From Hymenobacter glacialis (GTDB lineage: Bacteria > Bacteroidota > Bacteroidia > Cytophagales > Hymenobacteraceae): 48,883 bases of DNA. The DNA is taken from assembly GCF_001816165.1 (NCBI RefSeq), contig NZ_MDZC01000053.1:1-48883 (forward strand). Direction: 5' to 3'. Under the pieces are notes generated by a model. The model saw only the letters and a program-made list of their open reading frames with translations, was not told the origin of the DNA and ran no database searches. The position numbers were made by a program, and so were the translations under genes. Numbering within the stretch: the stretch's first letter is position 1; every line of letters begins with the position of its first letter. Below are positions 1-8,021 of this stretch, one piece after another.

Positions 1-291
1 GGCGGTGCTCCCACTACCTACCCCGGCGCTACGCCGGGTGCTCCGGCCGGCGCGGCTCCTGCGGCTACCTACGGCCGCCCCGCTACCGACTCCACCACCA
101 CGCAGCCCGCCACCCTGCCGGCTACGGTGCCCGGTATGCCGGCCCCGGCCGTGCAGCCCGCCGGCTCCCCACAGCAGCAGCCGGCCGCACCCCGCCCGAA
201 CCCCATCAACACCCCGGCCAATGCGCCGTCGCCCGGCACCACCACGCCCGGCGGCATCACGCCAGCTGGTAGCCCCGGCGGCCGGCCCTAG
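1..291 (+). CDS. C-terminal part of a Pro/Ala/Thr/Gly-rich protein (partial)
   Basis: The frame is open from the first base of the window to a TAG at 289-291, so only the last 96 residues are visible and the start lies outside. The residues are almost all Pro, Ala, Thr, Gly, Gln and Ser, including the stretches TTYPGATPGAPAG, PQQQPAAPRPNP and SPGTTTPGGITPAGSPGG. This looks like a disordered low-complexity tail of an envelope or secreted protein. No catalytic domain, membrane segment or sorting signal can be seen, so the function is unknown. A strong hairpin terminator follows 37 bases after the stop, which supports this being the true gene end. The other long frame over this stretch, running to about 502, crosses the terminator and the next gene's promoter and is not credible. 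Confidence 0.6.
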   Translation, partial: GGAPTTYPGATPGAPAGAAPAATYGRPATDSTTTQPATLPATVPGMPAPAVQPAGSPQQQPAAPRPNPINTPANAPSPGTTTPGGITPAGSPGGRP

Positions 292-327
292 CGGCTCGGG
301 AGCGGCTGTGGCCGTCTTTGCTCACCC

Positions 328-375
328 AAAAAAGAACGTCATGCTCCGCGGTGCGGGCATGACGTTCTTTTTTTT
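328..375 (+). terminator. Hairpin terminator, apparently a short form of a palindromic repeat family
   Basis: Two 17-base arms (328-344 and 357-373) pair perfectly around a 12-base loop, with A-runs on the left and T-runs on the right, so it could work as a terminator on either strand. The arm core AGAACGTCATGC is the same sequence that opens the long palindromes at 18593-18698 and 30001-30105. This suggests that a deleted copy of that repeat now serves as the terminator of the first gene. Confidence 0.8.
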
Positions 376-392
376 GCATCCGCCCGGTTCGG

Positions 393-421
393 TTGTAGCA
401 GCCAGCCAGGCCCTACTTTTG
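393..421 (+). promoter_or_regulatory. Bacteroidota-type promoter for the UPF0104 gene
   Basis: TACTTTTG at 414-421 matches the Bacteroidota -7 consensus TAnnTTTG exactly. A TTG at 393-395 lies 18 bases upstream, the expected place for the -33 element. Transcription would start near 427 and give a leader of under 20 bases before the ATG at 445. Confidence 0.6.
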
Positions 422-444
422 CCCAGCGTCTACCTTTCCTTACC

Positions 445-1530
445 ATGCCCGATACGCTTCCCGACTTTTCCGAAAAAGACGCAAATTTCCTGCAGCGCCT
501 GAGCCCGTCGCGCCTCATTCTGCCCGTCGTTATCGGGCTGAGTGTGGTGGCGTTTTTATTCTACCGCAGCTACAAGCCCGGCGAGCTGGCTCCGCTGCAA
601 AACGCAAACTGGGGCTGGCTGCTGGTGGCCCTGCTGGTGCTGGCAGCCCGCGACCTGGGCTACATCTACCGCATCCGCCACATTGCCGAAGACGAGCTAA
701 CCTACCGGCAATCCCTGGACGTCATCATGATTTGGGAGTTTGCCTCCTGCGTGCTGCCGTCGGGGCAGGGCGGCACGGCTGCCGCGCCGTTTATTCTGGA
801 AAAAGAAGGCATTCCGCTGGGCAAAGGCCTGGCCTACATTATGGTCACGGCCTTGCTCGACAACCTGTACTACGTGCTCATGGTGCCGTTGGTGGTGCTC
901 ATAGCCGGAGCCGGACTCTACCCGCACGAGGCACTGGAAACCGGTTTCGTGGCCACGCTGCGGGTGGCGTTTGGGGTGAGCTACATCTTCGTATCGCTCT
1001 ACGCGGGGCTGATGCTGTACGCCATTTTCGTGAATCCCCGCTCGGTGCGCCGGCTGCTGGTGCGGCTGTTTTCGTTGCCCATTCTGCGGCGCTGGCAGCG
1101 CAAAGCCTACAAGCACGGGCAGGAAATGGTGCTGGCTTCGGTGCAGCTGCGCGGCAACGGGCTGCGCTACTGGTGGCACGCCGCCGCAAGCACGGCCTTT
1201 GTCTGGACGGCCCGGTACGCTATTATCGGTTGTCTCATCGCGGCCTTCGTGCCCATGAGCGCCGGCACGTTCCTGTTCATCTTCGCCCGCAACATCACCT
1301 ACAAAGTCATCCTGCTCATCGCCATCACGCCGGGCGGCGCGGGCATTGCCGAAGGCGCGTTTCCCACGTTTTTCGGTTCCTTCATCGGCACGGCTACCAT
1401 GACCAGCTTTCTGGTGCTGCTCTACCGCGTGGTCACGTACTACCTGTACCTGGTGCTGGGCATGGTCTTTTTGCCCCGCTGGGTGGCGCGGGTGTTCAGC
1501 AAGCGGCCCGCCAGGGAGGCCACGGCGTAG
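445..1530 (+). CDS. Lysylphosphatidylglycerol synthase TM-region / UPF0104 family membrane protein
   Basis: A 361-residue polytopic inner-membrane protein. The N-terminal ~25 residues are cytosolic (MPDTLPDFSEKDANF), followed by about seven to eight hydrophobic segments from residue 28 to 350. Near residues 275-310 the segment ARNITYKVILL followed by TPGGAGIAEGAFPTF matches the conserved C-terminal TPGG-x-G-x-x-E signature of the UPF0104 (YbhN/AglD-like) family. That family is related to the flippase half of MprF, and members move or anchor lipids or lipid-linked sugars; the substrate here cannot be read from sequence. There is no soluble synthase domain, so it is not a full MprF. The ATG follows a consensus promoter closely and has no obvious Shine-Dalgarno. 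The gene is single and ends before a shared terminator at 1586-1625. Confidence 0.85.
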   Translation: MPDTLPDFSEKDANFLQRLSPSRLILPVVIGLSVVAFLFYRSYKPGELAPLQNANWGWLLVALLVLAARDLGYIYRIRHIAEDELTYRQSLDVIMIWEFASCVLPSGQGGTAAAPFILEKEGIPLGKGLAYIMVTALLDNLYYVLMVPLVVLIAGAGLYPHEALETGFVATLRVAFGVSYIFVSLYAGLMLYAIFVNPRSVRRLLVRLFSLPILRRWQRKAYKHGQEMVLASVQLRGNGLRYWWHAAASTAFVWTARYAIIGCLIAAFVPMSAGTFLFIFARNITYKVILLIAITPGGAGIAEGAFPTFFGSFIGTATMTSFLVLLYRVVTYYLYLVLGMVFLPRWVARVFSKRPAREATA

Positions 1531-1585
1531 CGCCCCGCGTCAGAAGGCACCAGCCCAAACTTCACAGCACCTGTTGCCCGACCAC

Positions 1586-1625
1586 AAAAAAAGCCCTGAA
1601 CCGCAATGGTTCAGGGCTTTTTTAT
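1586..1625. terminator. Bidirectional hairpin terminator between convergent genes
   Basis: The stem AAAAAAGCCCTGAACC pairs with its complement around a GCAA loop and is flanked by A- and T-runs. It serves both the plus-strand membrane-protein gene ending at 1530 and the minus-strand lipoprotein gene ending at 1642. Confidence 0.9.
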
Positions 1626-1641
1626 TCACAACTAAGTTTGC

Positions 1642-2061
1642 TTACTCGGCTTCCAGCATGAGGGCGGCGCCATCGGCCGACTTCAGCGTGAGCTTGTCAT
1701 CGGTGAGGGTTTCCACGGCGAAAGTGTTGCTCGTGGCCGAACCGTCGGGAGTCATGGTAATGGATTTGCCCGCTTGGTCAAACGTGTACTTACCGGACAC
1801 TGCGCCGTTGGCACCGGTCATGTTGTAAGTGCCGTTGGCAAAAATGCGCAGCTCCTCGTTTTCCTGCGCGTCGGACTGTTTCACTTTGTCGCCGGTGGCG
1901 TCGGTTTCTTTAGCGGTTTTCCATACCTTGCTGTCGGTACCATACAGCATGTTCACGCCTTCTACCTTGCCTTTGTCACTGCCGCAAGCAGTAGCAAAAA
2001 GTGTGAGCAGAAGCAGGAGGCTGGCAACGTAGCGGAGCGAAAAAATGGACTGGGTTTTCAT
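1642..2061 (-). CDS. Small lipoprotein, lipocalin-like
   Basis: 139 residues. The N-terminus MKTQSIFSLRYVASLLLLL ending in LFATAC is a typical signal peptide with lipobox (Cys at 26), so the mature protein is lipid-anchored. The rest is rich in beta-strand patterns, with lines such as RIFANGTYNMTG, VSGKYTFDQAG and SITMTPDGS that resemble the small lipocalin-like lipoproteins common in Bacteroidota. In those, a strand pattern reports on a model output rather than an enzyme active site. No catalytic residue is evident. The start ATG (complement of 2059-2061) precedes the signal peptide directly. The gene diverges from the LysM gene at 2243 and shares its terminator with the upstream-facing membrane-protein gene. 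The assignment to the lipocalin-like fold is an inference from pattern only. Confidence 0.75.
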   Translation of the reverse strand: MKTQSIFSLRYVASLLLLLTLFATACGSDKGKVEGVNMLYGTDSKVWKTAKETDATGDKVKQSDAQENEELRIFANGTYNMTGANGAVSGKYTFDQAGKSITMTPDGSATSNTFAVETLTDDKLTLKSADGAALMLEAE

Positions 2062-2095
2062 CGGAACAAGGTTTTGGTGAAAGAATGAGAACGAA

Positions 2096-2115
2096 GAGCC
2101 CGGCAGCGCGGGCTC
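2096..2115. other. Short GC-rich hairpin in a divergent intergenic region
   Basis: GAGCCCG (2096-2102) pairs with CGGGCTC (2109-2115). It lies in the leader or promoter zone of the minus-strand lipoprotein. No T-run follows, so it is unlikely to be a terminator. Its role, if any, is unknown. Confidence 0.3.
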
Positions 2116-2242
2116 GTCGGCTTACGGCCTAGAATCAAAAGAGTTTGATATGAACCCCTCTATACACTTGCCCGTATACGTGCCCAGCTAACCTGAATGC
2201 AGGTTGGCTGCCTACTTTTCTTTCATTTAATTCAACCGACTC

Positions 2243-2524
2243 ATGGGACTTCTTGATTTTCTCAGCGACAAAGGCGAGCAAAAGCCAGTAGAGCCCGCGG
2301 CCAAGCCTGCTGCTGGTGGCACTGATTTTTTTGGCAACAGCAATCCAGCTGGCACCGGAGAAACGTACACCGTAGTGAGCGGCGATTCTCTTTCGAAAAT
2401 TGCTAAAAGCCAATACGGCGACGCCGCCAAATGGCACCAGATATACGAGGCCAACAAGGCCATCATCGGCAACAACCCCGACCACATTGAAGTGGGCCAG
2501 GTGTTGACCATACCTAGTCTCTAG
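2243..2524 (+). CDS. Small LysM-domain protein
   Basis: 93 residues. The N-terminal ~40 residues (MGLLDFLSDKGEQKP, then an Ala/Pro/Gly linker) are followed by one LysM domain at about residues 42-92, seen in TYTVVSGDSLSKIAKSQYGD and, near the end, IEVGQVLTIPSL. The layout resembles the LysM half of YgaU/BON-LysM proteins and phage-type XkdP proteins, where LysM binds peptidoglycan or acts as an assembly module. There is no signal peptide, so it is either cytosolic or exported by an unrecognised route. The BON domain of YgaU is missing. A hairpin terminator follows 27 bases after the stop. The gene stands alone. Confidence 0.85.
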   Translation: MGLLDFLSDKGEQKPVEPAAKPAAGGTDFFGNSNPAGTGETYTVVSGDSLSKIAKSQYGDAAKWHQIYEANKAIIGNNPDHIEVGQVLTIPSL

Positions 2525-2550
2525 GTACTTTTTTGCAGAAAAAAGGTGAG

Positions 2551-2582
2551 AAAAGCCACTCTGTTTCAGGGTGGCTTTTTTG
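2551..2582 (+). terminator. Terminator after the LysM gene
   Basis: AAAAGCCAC and GTGGCTTTT pair around an 11-base loop, followed by a T-run. Confidence 0.85.
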
Positions 2583-2685
2583 TTTTCTGGCTTGCCGGAG
2601 TCCGGGCTATCTCGCAAGCAGCCCCCCGAAAGGAGCAACCCCGGCACCGGCACGCCGCAGGACCAGGAATTAATAAGGCAGGCAT

Positions 2686-2726
2686 AAAAAGGGCCGACGC
2701 TCGCAGGAACGCCGGCCCTTTTTTTT
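2686..2726. terminator. Terminator at the 3' end of the esterase-like T9SS cargo gene
   Basis: AAAAAGGGCCG and CGGCCCTTTTT pair, with A- and T-runs on either side. On the minus strand it follows the stop codon at 2745 by about 20 bases; on the plus strand it backs up the 2551-2582 terminator. Confidence 0.85.
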
Positions 2727-2744
2727 AGCAGCAAGGCACTGCCA

Positions 2745-5711
2745 CTACCGCACCACCACGCGGCGCACCACCGGAACGCCGCTCACGGCGAGGTGCAGCT
2801 GGTACACGCCGGGCGCCAGGCCGCGCACGTTTATTTCGGCCTCAATGGCCTGGCCGTTCACTGCCAGCTGCTGCGTGCGCACGGTTTGGCCCAGCGCATT
2901 GGTCAGCCTGGCCGACAATGGACCTTTCTGGCCCTCCGGCCGGGGCAGCCGCACCGTGAAGCTACCCGAAGCAGGGTTGGGGTACACCTCCAACTGCGCC
3001 GCCAGGGCCTGGCCAGCCGCGGCCAGAACCGACGACCGCAGCTCCAGCGTGAAGCGGTTGGGCGCCGTGAGGCTGGCCTGGGAGAAGCGGTACTGCGTGC
3101 CCGCCACCAGCGGCGTGCGCGTGCCAGACACGGCATCAACCAGAATAATGCTGGTGCCGGCTGCAAAATTATCCAGCTGCTCGGCGGCCAGCACGTAGGT
3201 ACCTGCGCGGGGCACGGCCAGGGTCAGGGGCACCTCGGCGGGCGCCCCAATTACCGGCAGGCCGTTGATGGCCAGCGCCTGGCCTTCGGCCACCGAGGCC
3301 AGGTTCAGGCCGCTGGGGTTGGGCATTTTGTGGGCATCGAAGCGCGCGTCGGGCCCCGCGGTGGCGCCGGCTTCGAGGTAGAGGTAGGTTTCATCGAAGG
3401 TGGTAGGTTTAGCCGCATCGGTCACGGTGAGGCGGAGGCGGGGGCGGGCATCGGCCGTGCCCCGCTGCAAGGTAGCCGTGTTGGCCGCCGCGAAATCGGT
3501 AATGCGGGCGCTCACCGGGAAGGTGAGGGTGACGGGGGTGGCAGCCAGCGAGCGGACAAAAAAGCCCTGGCCCAGCGGGATGGTAGCTGCCGCGACCGGC
3601 CCCACGCCGTTCACATAAGTCCGGTACCGGCCGTCGTATTGACTGGTGCTGGCAAAGATGTACATGGCCGCACTCATGCCCGCGGGCACGGGCACATTGT
3701 CCCAGTTCAGGGCCGAGGCGAAGGGGTTGCCCAGCAGGTGCCAGCCGGCATCGGGCGACGCAGCGGCGGGCAGGCTCAGACCAAAGGCGGCGTTGTTGTT
3801 CGTCAGTTCCCCGACGAAAGCCACGGTCTGGCCCGCGGCTATGTTCACGGCGTAGCCCTGGCCAACGGCCAGTGGCACCCCCTCGCCAACGGGAGCGGCA
3901 GGCACCAACCATCCTTTATCAAAAGGCGAATAGCTCGTGGCTGGGGAAGTTGTCACGCGTTGCTGGTCATAGCCGAACACATTTGGGAACGGCTGCACCA
4001 AATCGGGGCGGGGGCTGGTGTTGTAAGCCGGGTTGAGCACGGGCGTAAAACCTGCCATGGCCAGGGTTGTCGTCGTAATCCCCTGCACGGGCGGGGCCAG
4101 GTGGCGGTAGCCCTGTCCCGCGTTCACCGACGAATCGAGGTAGCGGCGCACCGCTAAAACATTGGTCAGAGTACCCGGGCCAGGCGTGACCAACGCCGTA
4201 CCGGCCGGGCCCGACAGCAGGGTAATGTTTGCGCGGGTGTTGTTTAATATGCCACTTGTTGGCACGAACCGCTGGCTGACGCTCACAAAGTTGGTCAACG
4301 CCACCGTGCTGTTAGCGGGCACGGCAATTTCCAGCTCGCGCACCTGCTCCGGCAGGCCCGAGCCAGTGACCTGATTGGTGATGCCTTCGTAGGCGTAAGC
4401 GGCGTCGTTGCTAAATGTGCGGGTGCCGGTGTTGCGGATGTCGCCGGTGCCGTCGCCGGTGACGCCGCTGGCCGCGATGCCGTCGGGACTGCAGATGCGC
4501 AGCGTGGCGCCGGCCTGCAGGTCGAAGCTGCCCGAGCCGTCCACTACGAAGCAGTTGGTTTTCAAGGAGCCGGGAACCTGGCCGGTTTGGCTGCGCACCA
4601 CCAGCTTGCCAAACACAGTCACGTTGCCTAGCAGTAGGGCCTGGCCGCTGTTGATGGTGATGTCCTGATAAGAGCCGGCTGGCACATCAGTATCGACATT
4701 GATTACCAGGCTGGGAAACACGGCCCCGGTCACCGGCACCAGCAGCGGCCGCAGGAAGTCGCGAACGTCGCGGAACACGGTTTCGGCCGCCTCCAGGCCC
4801 GCTGCGCTGGTGCTTTCGAACGGCACGTGGCCCACGCCGGGCAGCGTGCGCAAGAAGTTGGGCACGCCCACCGAGGTGGCGTAGGGGTGCAGCCGGCCGC
4901 TGCCAAACACGTACTTGGGCGGCAGCAGCGAGCCCACTTTGCCTTGCAGATACGGCACCGTGGCATCGGCAGTGCCGTGCAGGCTGTAAAGGGGCGCATC
5001 GCCGGGCTCGATAAGGCTGGGCCGCTCGGTGGCGCCGCTCAGGTTGAGCACGGCCAGCACGGCGCTGGAAAAGCCGGGGTTGCCGCTGGCGCCCTCTATT
5101 CCGCCCAGAGCCGCCAGGCCAACGTATTCCGGTACCTCACTGGCTTTGTCCAAGTATCCTATTTCGAGGGCAATGAACCCGCCCGCCGACGACCCGCCGG
5201 CCACGATGCGGCTCGGGCTCACCCGATAAGCATTGGTTGTAGCAGCATCCTTGCGGAAAAAGCGCACCGCTGCGCGCATGTCCTGCATGCCCCGAATGGC
5301 GGCCCGGGCCACCTGCGGGGTGTCAGCGGGCGCGTTGAAGCCCGTGACGGGGAAGCCCAGCCGGTAGTCAATGCTGGCCGTGACGTAGCCCAGCTTGGCA
5401 AACTGCGTGCACACCTTTACCATGTAGGCATCGGTGCGCGAGCCCACGAAAAAGCCACCCTGGTGAGCGAAGATGATGACGGGCCGCTCGGCCGCTACGT
5501 CGCCGGTGGGCTGGTACACGTCCATGAGCAGCGTTTGGGGAGCACCAAAAGCCGTGACGGCCGAGCCGTAGGCGACGCCCGAGGTCACGGTCACGTTCGG
5601 GAAAATGGGCTGGTAGAACCGGCCCCCGGTGGTATCAATGGGGGTTTGGGCGGCCGCTGTTTGCCAAAGTTGAAGCAGCAATAACCCAACAAAAAGTAGC
5701 TTAGCTTTCAT
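2745..5711 (-). CDS. Secreted alpha/beta-hydrolase (esterase-like) with T9SS type A sorting domain
   Basis: 988 residues when started at the ATG complementary to 5709-5711, which places the signal peptide (MKAKLLFVGL through TAAAQ, residues 1-22) at the N-terminus. The frame stays open 57 codons further upstream but without signal-like sequence. Residues ~35-375 form an alpha/beta-hydrolase of the carboxylesterase/lipase type: an oxyanion-region motif FAHQGGFF (81-88), nucleophile Ser175 in GGSSAGG, likely Asp249 in HGTADATVP and His295 in GVGHVPF. The middle ~500 residues look like beta-rich repeats. Residues ~907-988 (LEVYPNPASGSF... ending PGVYQLHLAVSG... RRVVVR) are a T9SS type A sorting domain, so the enzyme should be released or surface-attached through SprA (also in this window). 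The substrate is unknown; it could be an ester of a plant or microbial polymer. The gene is monocistronic. Confidence 0.85.
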   Translation of the reverse strand: MKAKLLFVGLLLLQLWQTAAAQTPIDTTGGRFYQPIFPNVTVTSGVAYGSAVTAFGAPQTLLMDVYQPTGDVAAERPVIIFAHQGGFFVGSRTDAYMVKVCTQFAKLGYVTASIDYRLGFPVTGFNAPADTPQVARAAIRGMQDMRAAVRFFRKDAATTNAYRVSPSRIVAGGSSAGGFIALEIGYLDKASEVPEYVGLAALGGIEGASGNPGFSSAVLAVLNLSGATERPSLIEPGDAPLYSLHGTADATVPYLQGKVGSLLPPKYVFGSGRLHPYATSVGVPNFLRTLPGVGHVPFESTSAAGLEAAETVFRDVRDFLRPLLVPVTGAVFPSLVINVDTDVPAGSYQDITINSGQALLLGNVTVFGKLVVRSQTGQVPGSLKTNCFVVDGSGSFDLQAGATLRICSPDGIAASGVTGDGTGDIRNTGTRTFSNDAAYAYEGITNQVTGSGLPEQVRELEIAVPANSTVALTNFVSVSQRFVPTSGILNNTRANITLLSGPAGTALVTPGPGTLTNVLAVRRYLDSSVNAGQGYRHLAPPVQGITTTTLAMAGFTPVLNPAYNTSPRPDLVQPFPNVFGYDQQRVTTSPATSYSPFDKGWLVPAAPVGEGVPLAVGQGYAVNIAAGQTVAFVGELTNNNAAFGLSLPAAASPDAGWHLLGNPFASALNWDNVPVPAGMSAAMYIFASTSQYDGRYRTYVNGVGPVAAATIPLGQGFFVRSLAATPVTLTFPVSARITDFAAANTATLQRGTADARPRLRLTVTDAAKPTTFDETYLYLEAGATAGPDARFDAHKMPNPSGLNLASVAEGQALAINGLPVIGAPAEVPLTLAVPRAGTYVLAAEQLDNFAAGTSIILVDAVSGTRTPLVAGTQYRFSQASLTAPNRFTLELRSSVLAAAGQALAAQLEVYPNPASGSFTVRLPRPEGQKGPLSARLTNALGQTVRTQQLAVNGQAIEAEINVRGLAPGVYQLHLAVSGVPVVRRVVVR

Positions 5712-5874
5712 AGGTTTTGAAGGTAGAAATGTGGTTATTAAAATTGGATGATTGACGTGAAGCCGGCACGGGTGGCTCGGGTTGGGGCCTGCCGGGATGC
5801 AGCTGCTCAGTTGCAGCGGCGCGGCTTCGAAGATACAGCTTGCGTTATTTGCAGCCGCTTTACCCCGCTTCCTT

Positions 5875-6783
5875 ATGCCCATTCAATTTCCTCCCGCTCT
5901 GCGGCCCGGCCAGCGCGTGGCTATTGTCAGCCCCGCCCGCAAAATCAGCGCCGCCGAGCTGGCTCCTGCCATTGCTACCCTCCAAGGCTGGGGCCTGGAG
6001 GTGGTGTTGGGCGAAACCATTGCCGGCGATTACCACCAGTTTGCCGGTGACGACGACCTACGCCGGCGCGACTTCCAGCAGCAGCTCGACGCCCCCGGCA
6101 TCCGGGCCATTCTCTGCGCCCGCGGCGGCTACGGCACCGCCCGCATCGTAGACGGGCTGGACTTTTCGCGCTTTGCCCGGCAGCCCAAATGGGTAGCCGG
6201 CTTTTCCGACATCACCGTGCTCAACAGCCACTTGCTGGCCCTGGGCCACGCCAGCATCCACGGCGTCATGCCGGTGCTGTTTCACCAAACGGGCGGCGAA
6301 GCGGCCCTGGAAAGCTTGCGCCGGGCCCTTTTCGGCGAAGCTGCCTTGCCCATAGCGGCCCCGGCGCACCCGCTCAACCGCCCCGGCACCGCCACCGGCG
6401 AGCTGGTGGGCGGCAACCTGAGCTTGCTGCATACCATCACGGGCACGGCCTCGCAGGCCAGCTTTGCGGGGCGCATTCTGTTTCTGGAAGACCTCGACGA
6501 GTACCTCTACCACATAGATAGGATGATGCTGCACCTGCACCGCAGCGGGCAGCTGGCCGGGCTGGCCGGCCTGGTGGTGGGCCACTTCTCGCAGATGCGC
6601 GACAACGCCATTCCCTTCGGCAGCGCCGCCGAGGAAACCATCAATGCCTACGCGCAGCTGTATGACTTCCCGGTGGGCTACGGCTTCCCCGTGGGCCACG
6701 AGGCCGACAACCGGGCGCTGGTGGTGGGGCAAATGGCCCGCCTGGTAGTGGGCGCGGCCGGCGCTCAGCTTGCCATAGCCTAG
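5875..6783 (+). CDS. LD-carboxypeptidase (peptidase family S66)
   Basis: 302 residues, close to the family's usual ~300. The enzyme cleaves the L,D bond of the muropeptide tetrapeptide and works in cytosolic peptidoglycan recycling. The S66 triad is complete: nucleophile Ser111 in VAGFSDITVLN, Glu205 in ILFLEDLDEY and His275 in GFPVGHEADN. The spacing agrees with E. coli LdcA. ARGGYGTARI at 82-91 is the family's glycine-rich segment. I chose the ATG at 5875 (MPIQFPPALRPGQRVA) because S66 proteins begin just before the PGDxV/PGQRV strand; an in-frame ATG at 5782 would add 31 residues with no family counterpart. No signal peptide is visible. Neighbours are convergent (M28 peptidase) or divergent (hydrolase), so it is probably transcribed alone. 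Confidence 0.9.
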   Translation: MPIQFPPALRPGQRVAIVSPARKISAAELAPAIATLQGWGLEVVLGETIAGDYHQFAGDDDLRRRDFQQQLDAPGIRAILCARGGYGTARIVDGLDFSRFARQPKWVAGFSDITVLNSHLLALGHASIHGVMPVLFHQTGGEAALESLRRALFGEAALPIAAPAHPLNRPGTATGELVGGNLSLLHTITGTASQASFAGRILFLEDLDEYLYHIDRMMLHLHRSGQLAGLAGLVVGHFSQMRDNAIPFGSAAEETINAYAQLYDFPVGYGFPVGHEADNRALVVGQMARLVVGAAGAQLAIA

Positions 6784-6802
6784 CACAGCAGCCAAACCAG
6801 CA

Positions 6803-6850
6803 GAGGCGACCAGCCCCCAGAATATTGCCTGGGTGCCGGCCGCCTCTTTA
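6803..6850. terminator. Probable terminator between convergent genes
   Basis: GAGGCGACC (6803-6811) and GGCCGCCTC (6838-6846) pair with one mismatch around a 26-base loop, followed by TTTA. This is a weak T-run, so the call is tentative. Confidence 0.4.
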
Positions 6851-6869
6851 AGCGCGGTTGTCGCCTGTT

Positions 6870-7898
6870 CTAGTCCAAATACAGCACCTGCAGCACCGTT
6901 TGCCCCACGGCTTTCAGCGTGTTGCGGTCGATGATGCTCATGTTGTCGGTGGTGGCGTGGTGGTAGTTGGGGAAGTACTGCTCGGGGTTGTTGGGCAGGT
7001 GGTCGATGATGTCGACCGTGGGGATGCCCGCCTGGTTGGTGTACACGTGGTCGTCGGTGATGCCGGGCGAGTCGCTGAACAGGAAATAATCGGTGTAGCC
7101 GAGCGCGGCGGCGGTGTTCCAGATTTTATCCACGGCAAAACGCGCCTTCTCCCGCGAGAGCTCCTCGCGGCTGAACTTGGCCCCGCGGGCCCCCACCATG
7201 TCAAACAGTACCCCGAATTCCGCCTTATAGTTGGCGGGCAGCAGGTGTGTGCTCCAGTACTGCGAGCCCAGGCACCACGAGTCGCCGGCGCCTTCGAGCT
7301 GGTTTTTGAGGTCGGCCTGGGTGCCGGAGTCGTAGCCCCAGTCTTCGGCGTCGAAGAGAATAAAGTCCACGCCCACGTTGGGGGCGAGGCTGTCGGGCTG
7401 CAGGCTGAGCACGCGGGCCATTTCCAGGGCCACGGCCACGGCGCTGGCGCCGTCGGAGGCACCGTCCATGGGGGCGTTTTTCTTGGTGGGGTCGTTGTCG
7501 GCGAAGGGGCGGGTGTCCCAGTGCGCGAAGATGGCCACCCGGCGGGCCGCCTGCGGCTGGTACTGCGCCACAATGTTGCGCGCCTTGATGAGGGTGCCGT
7601 CGAAGGTCATGGCCTCAAAGGGCTGCTCCATCACCTTCAGACCGTAGCTCTTGAATTTGGCCACCAGCCAGTTGCCCGTGGCCACGTGCGCCTTGGAGTT
7701 GGGCACGCGCGGCCCAAAGGCCACCTGCTTCGCGGTAAAGGCATAGGCCGAGTCGCCGCTGAAAACCGGCGCATTGGGCAGCTTTATTTCGGCTGGGGCG
7801 GTGGTGTTATCCACAGTTGCGGTGCTCTTTTTATCGGGGCAGCCGGTGAGAACGAGCAGGCCGGCCAGGGCGGCGAGGGGAAGGCGGAGAGTACGCAT
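6870..7898 (-). CDS. M28-family zinc peptidase / glutaminyl cyclase-like lipoprotein
   Basis: 342 residues. A lipoprotein signal (MRTLRLPLAALAGLLVLTGC, Cys20) anchors it to a membrane. The M28 fold follows with zinc ligands in order: His126 in FAHWDTRPF, Asp149 in MDGASDGASAV, Glu185 in LFDAEDWGYD, Asp233 in LFDMVGARG and His313 or His314 in YHHATTDN. Fold and motif spacing fit both M28 aminopeptidases and glutaminyl-peptide cyclotransferases. The segment WGYDSGTQADL and the two-zinc-site arrangement resemble the bacterial glutaminyl cyclase-like group, but which reaction it catalyses cannot be decided from sequence. The ATG at 7896-7898 is preferred over a TTG one codon upstream. It probably stands alone; a degraded palindromic repeat separates it from cysS. 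Confidence 0.85.
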   Translation of the reverse strand: MRTLRLPLAALAGLLVLTGCPDKKSTATVDNTTAPAEIKLPNAPVFSGDSAYAFTAKQVAFGPRVPNSKAHVATGNWLVAKFKSYGLKVMEQPFEAMTFDGTLIKARNIVAQYQPQAARRVAIFAHWDTRPFADNDPTKKNAPMDGASDGASAVAVALEMARVLSLQPDSLAPNVGVDFILFDAEDWGYDSGTQADLKNQLEGAGDSWCLGSQYWSTHLLPANYKAEFGVLFDMVGARGAKFSREELSREKARFAVDKIWNTAAALGYTDYFLFSDSPGITDDHVYTNQAGIPTVDIIDHLPNNPEQYFPNYHHATTDNMSIIDRNTLKAVGQTVLQVLYLD

Positions 7899-7910
7899 CA
7901 AAATAAATGG

Positions 7911-8013
7911 GTCATCCTGAGCGCAGCGAAGGACCTTATCACGCCTGCGCAGCTAGTAATTAGTACTTCTGACAAGAGCAGCCGTGATAAGATGCTTCCT
8001 TCGTCAGCATGAC
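7911..8013. repeat. Degraded copy of the GTCATGCTGAGCG palindromic repeat
   Basis: The left arm 7911-7943 (GTCATCCTGAGCGCAG, then GACCTTATCACG) pairs imperfectly with the right arm 7983-8013 (CGTGATAAG to GTCAGCATGAC). It shares the GTCATGCTGA end with the copies at 18593 and 30001 but has several mismatches and indels. It fills the gap between the 3' end of cysS and the start of the M28 gene. Confidence 0.6.
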
Positions 8014-8021
8014 AAATGGCT

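Noticed and set aside
5..502. 165-codon plus-strand frame at the window start
   Set aside because: It runs through a strong terminator and the next gene's promoter; the overlapping Pro/Ala/Thr-rich frame ending at 291 is the plausible gene end.
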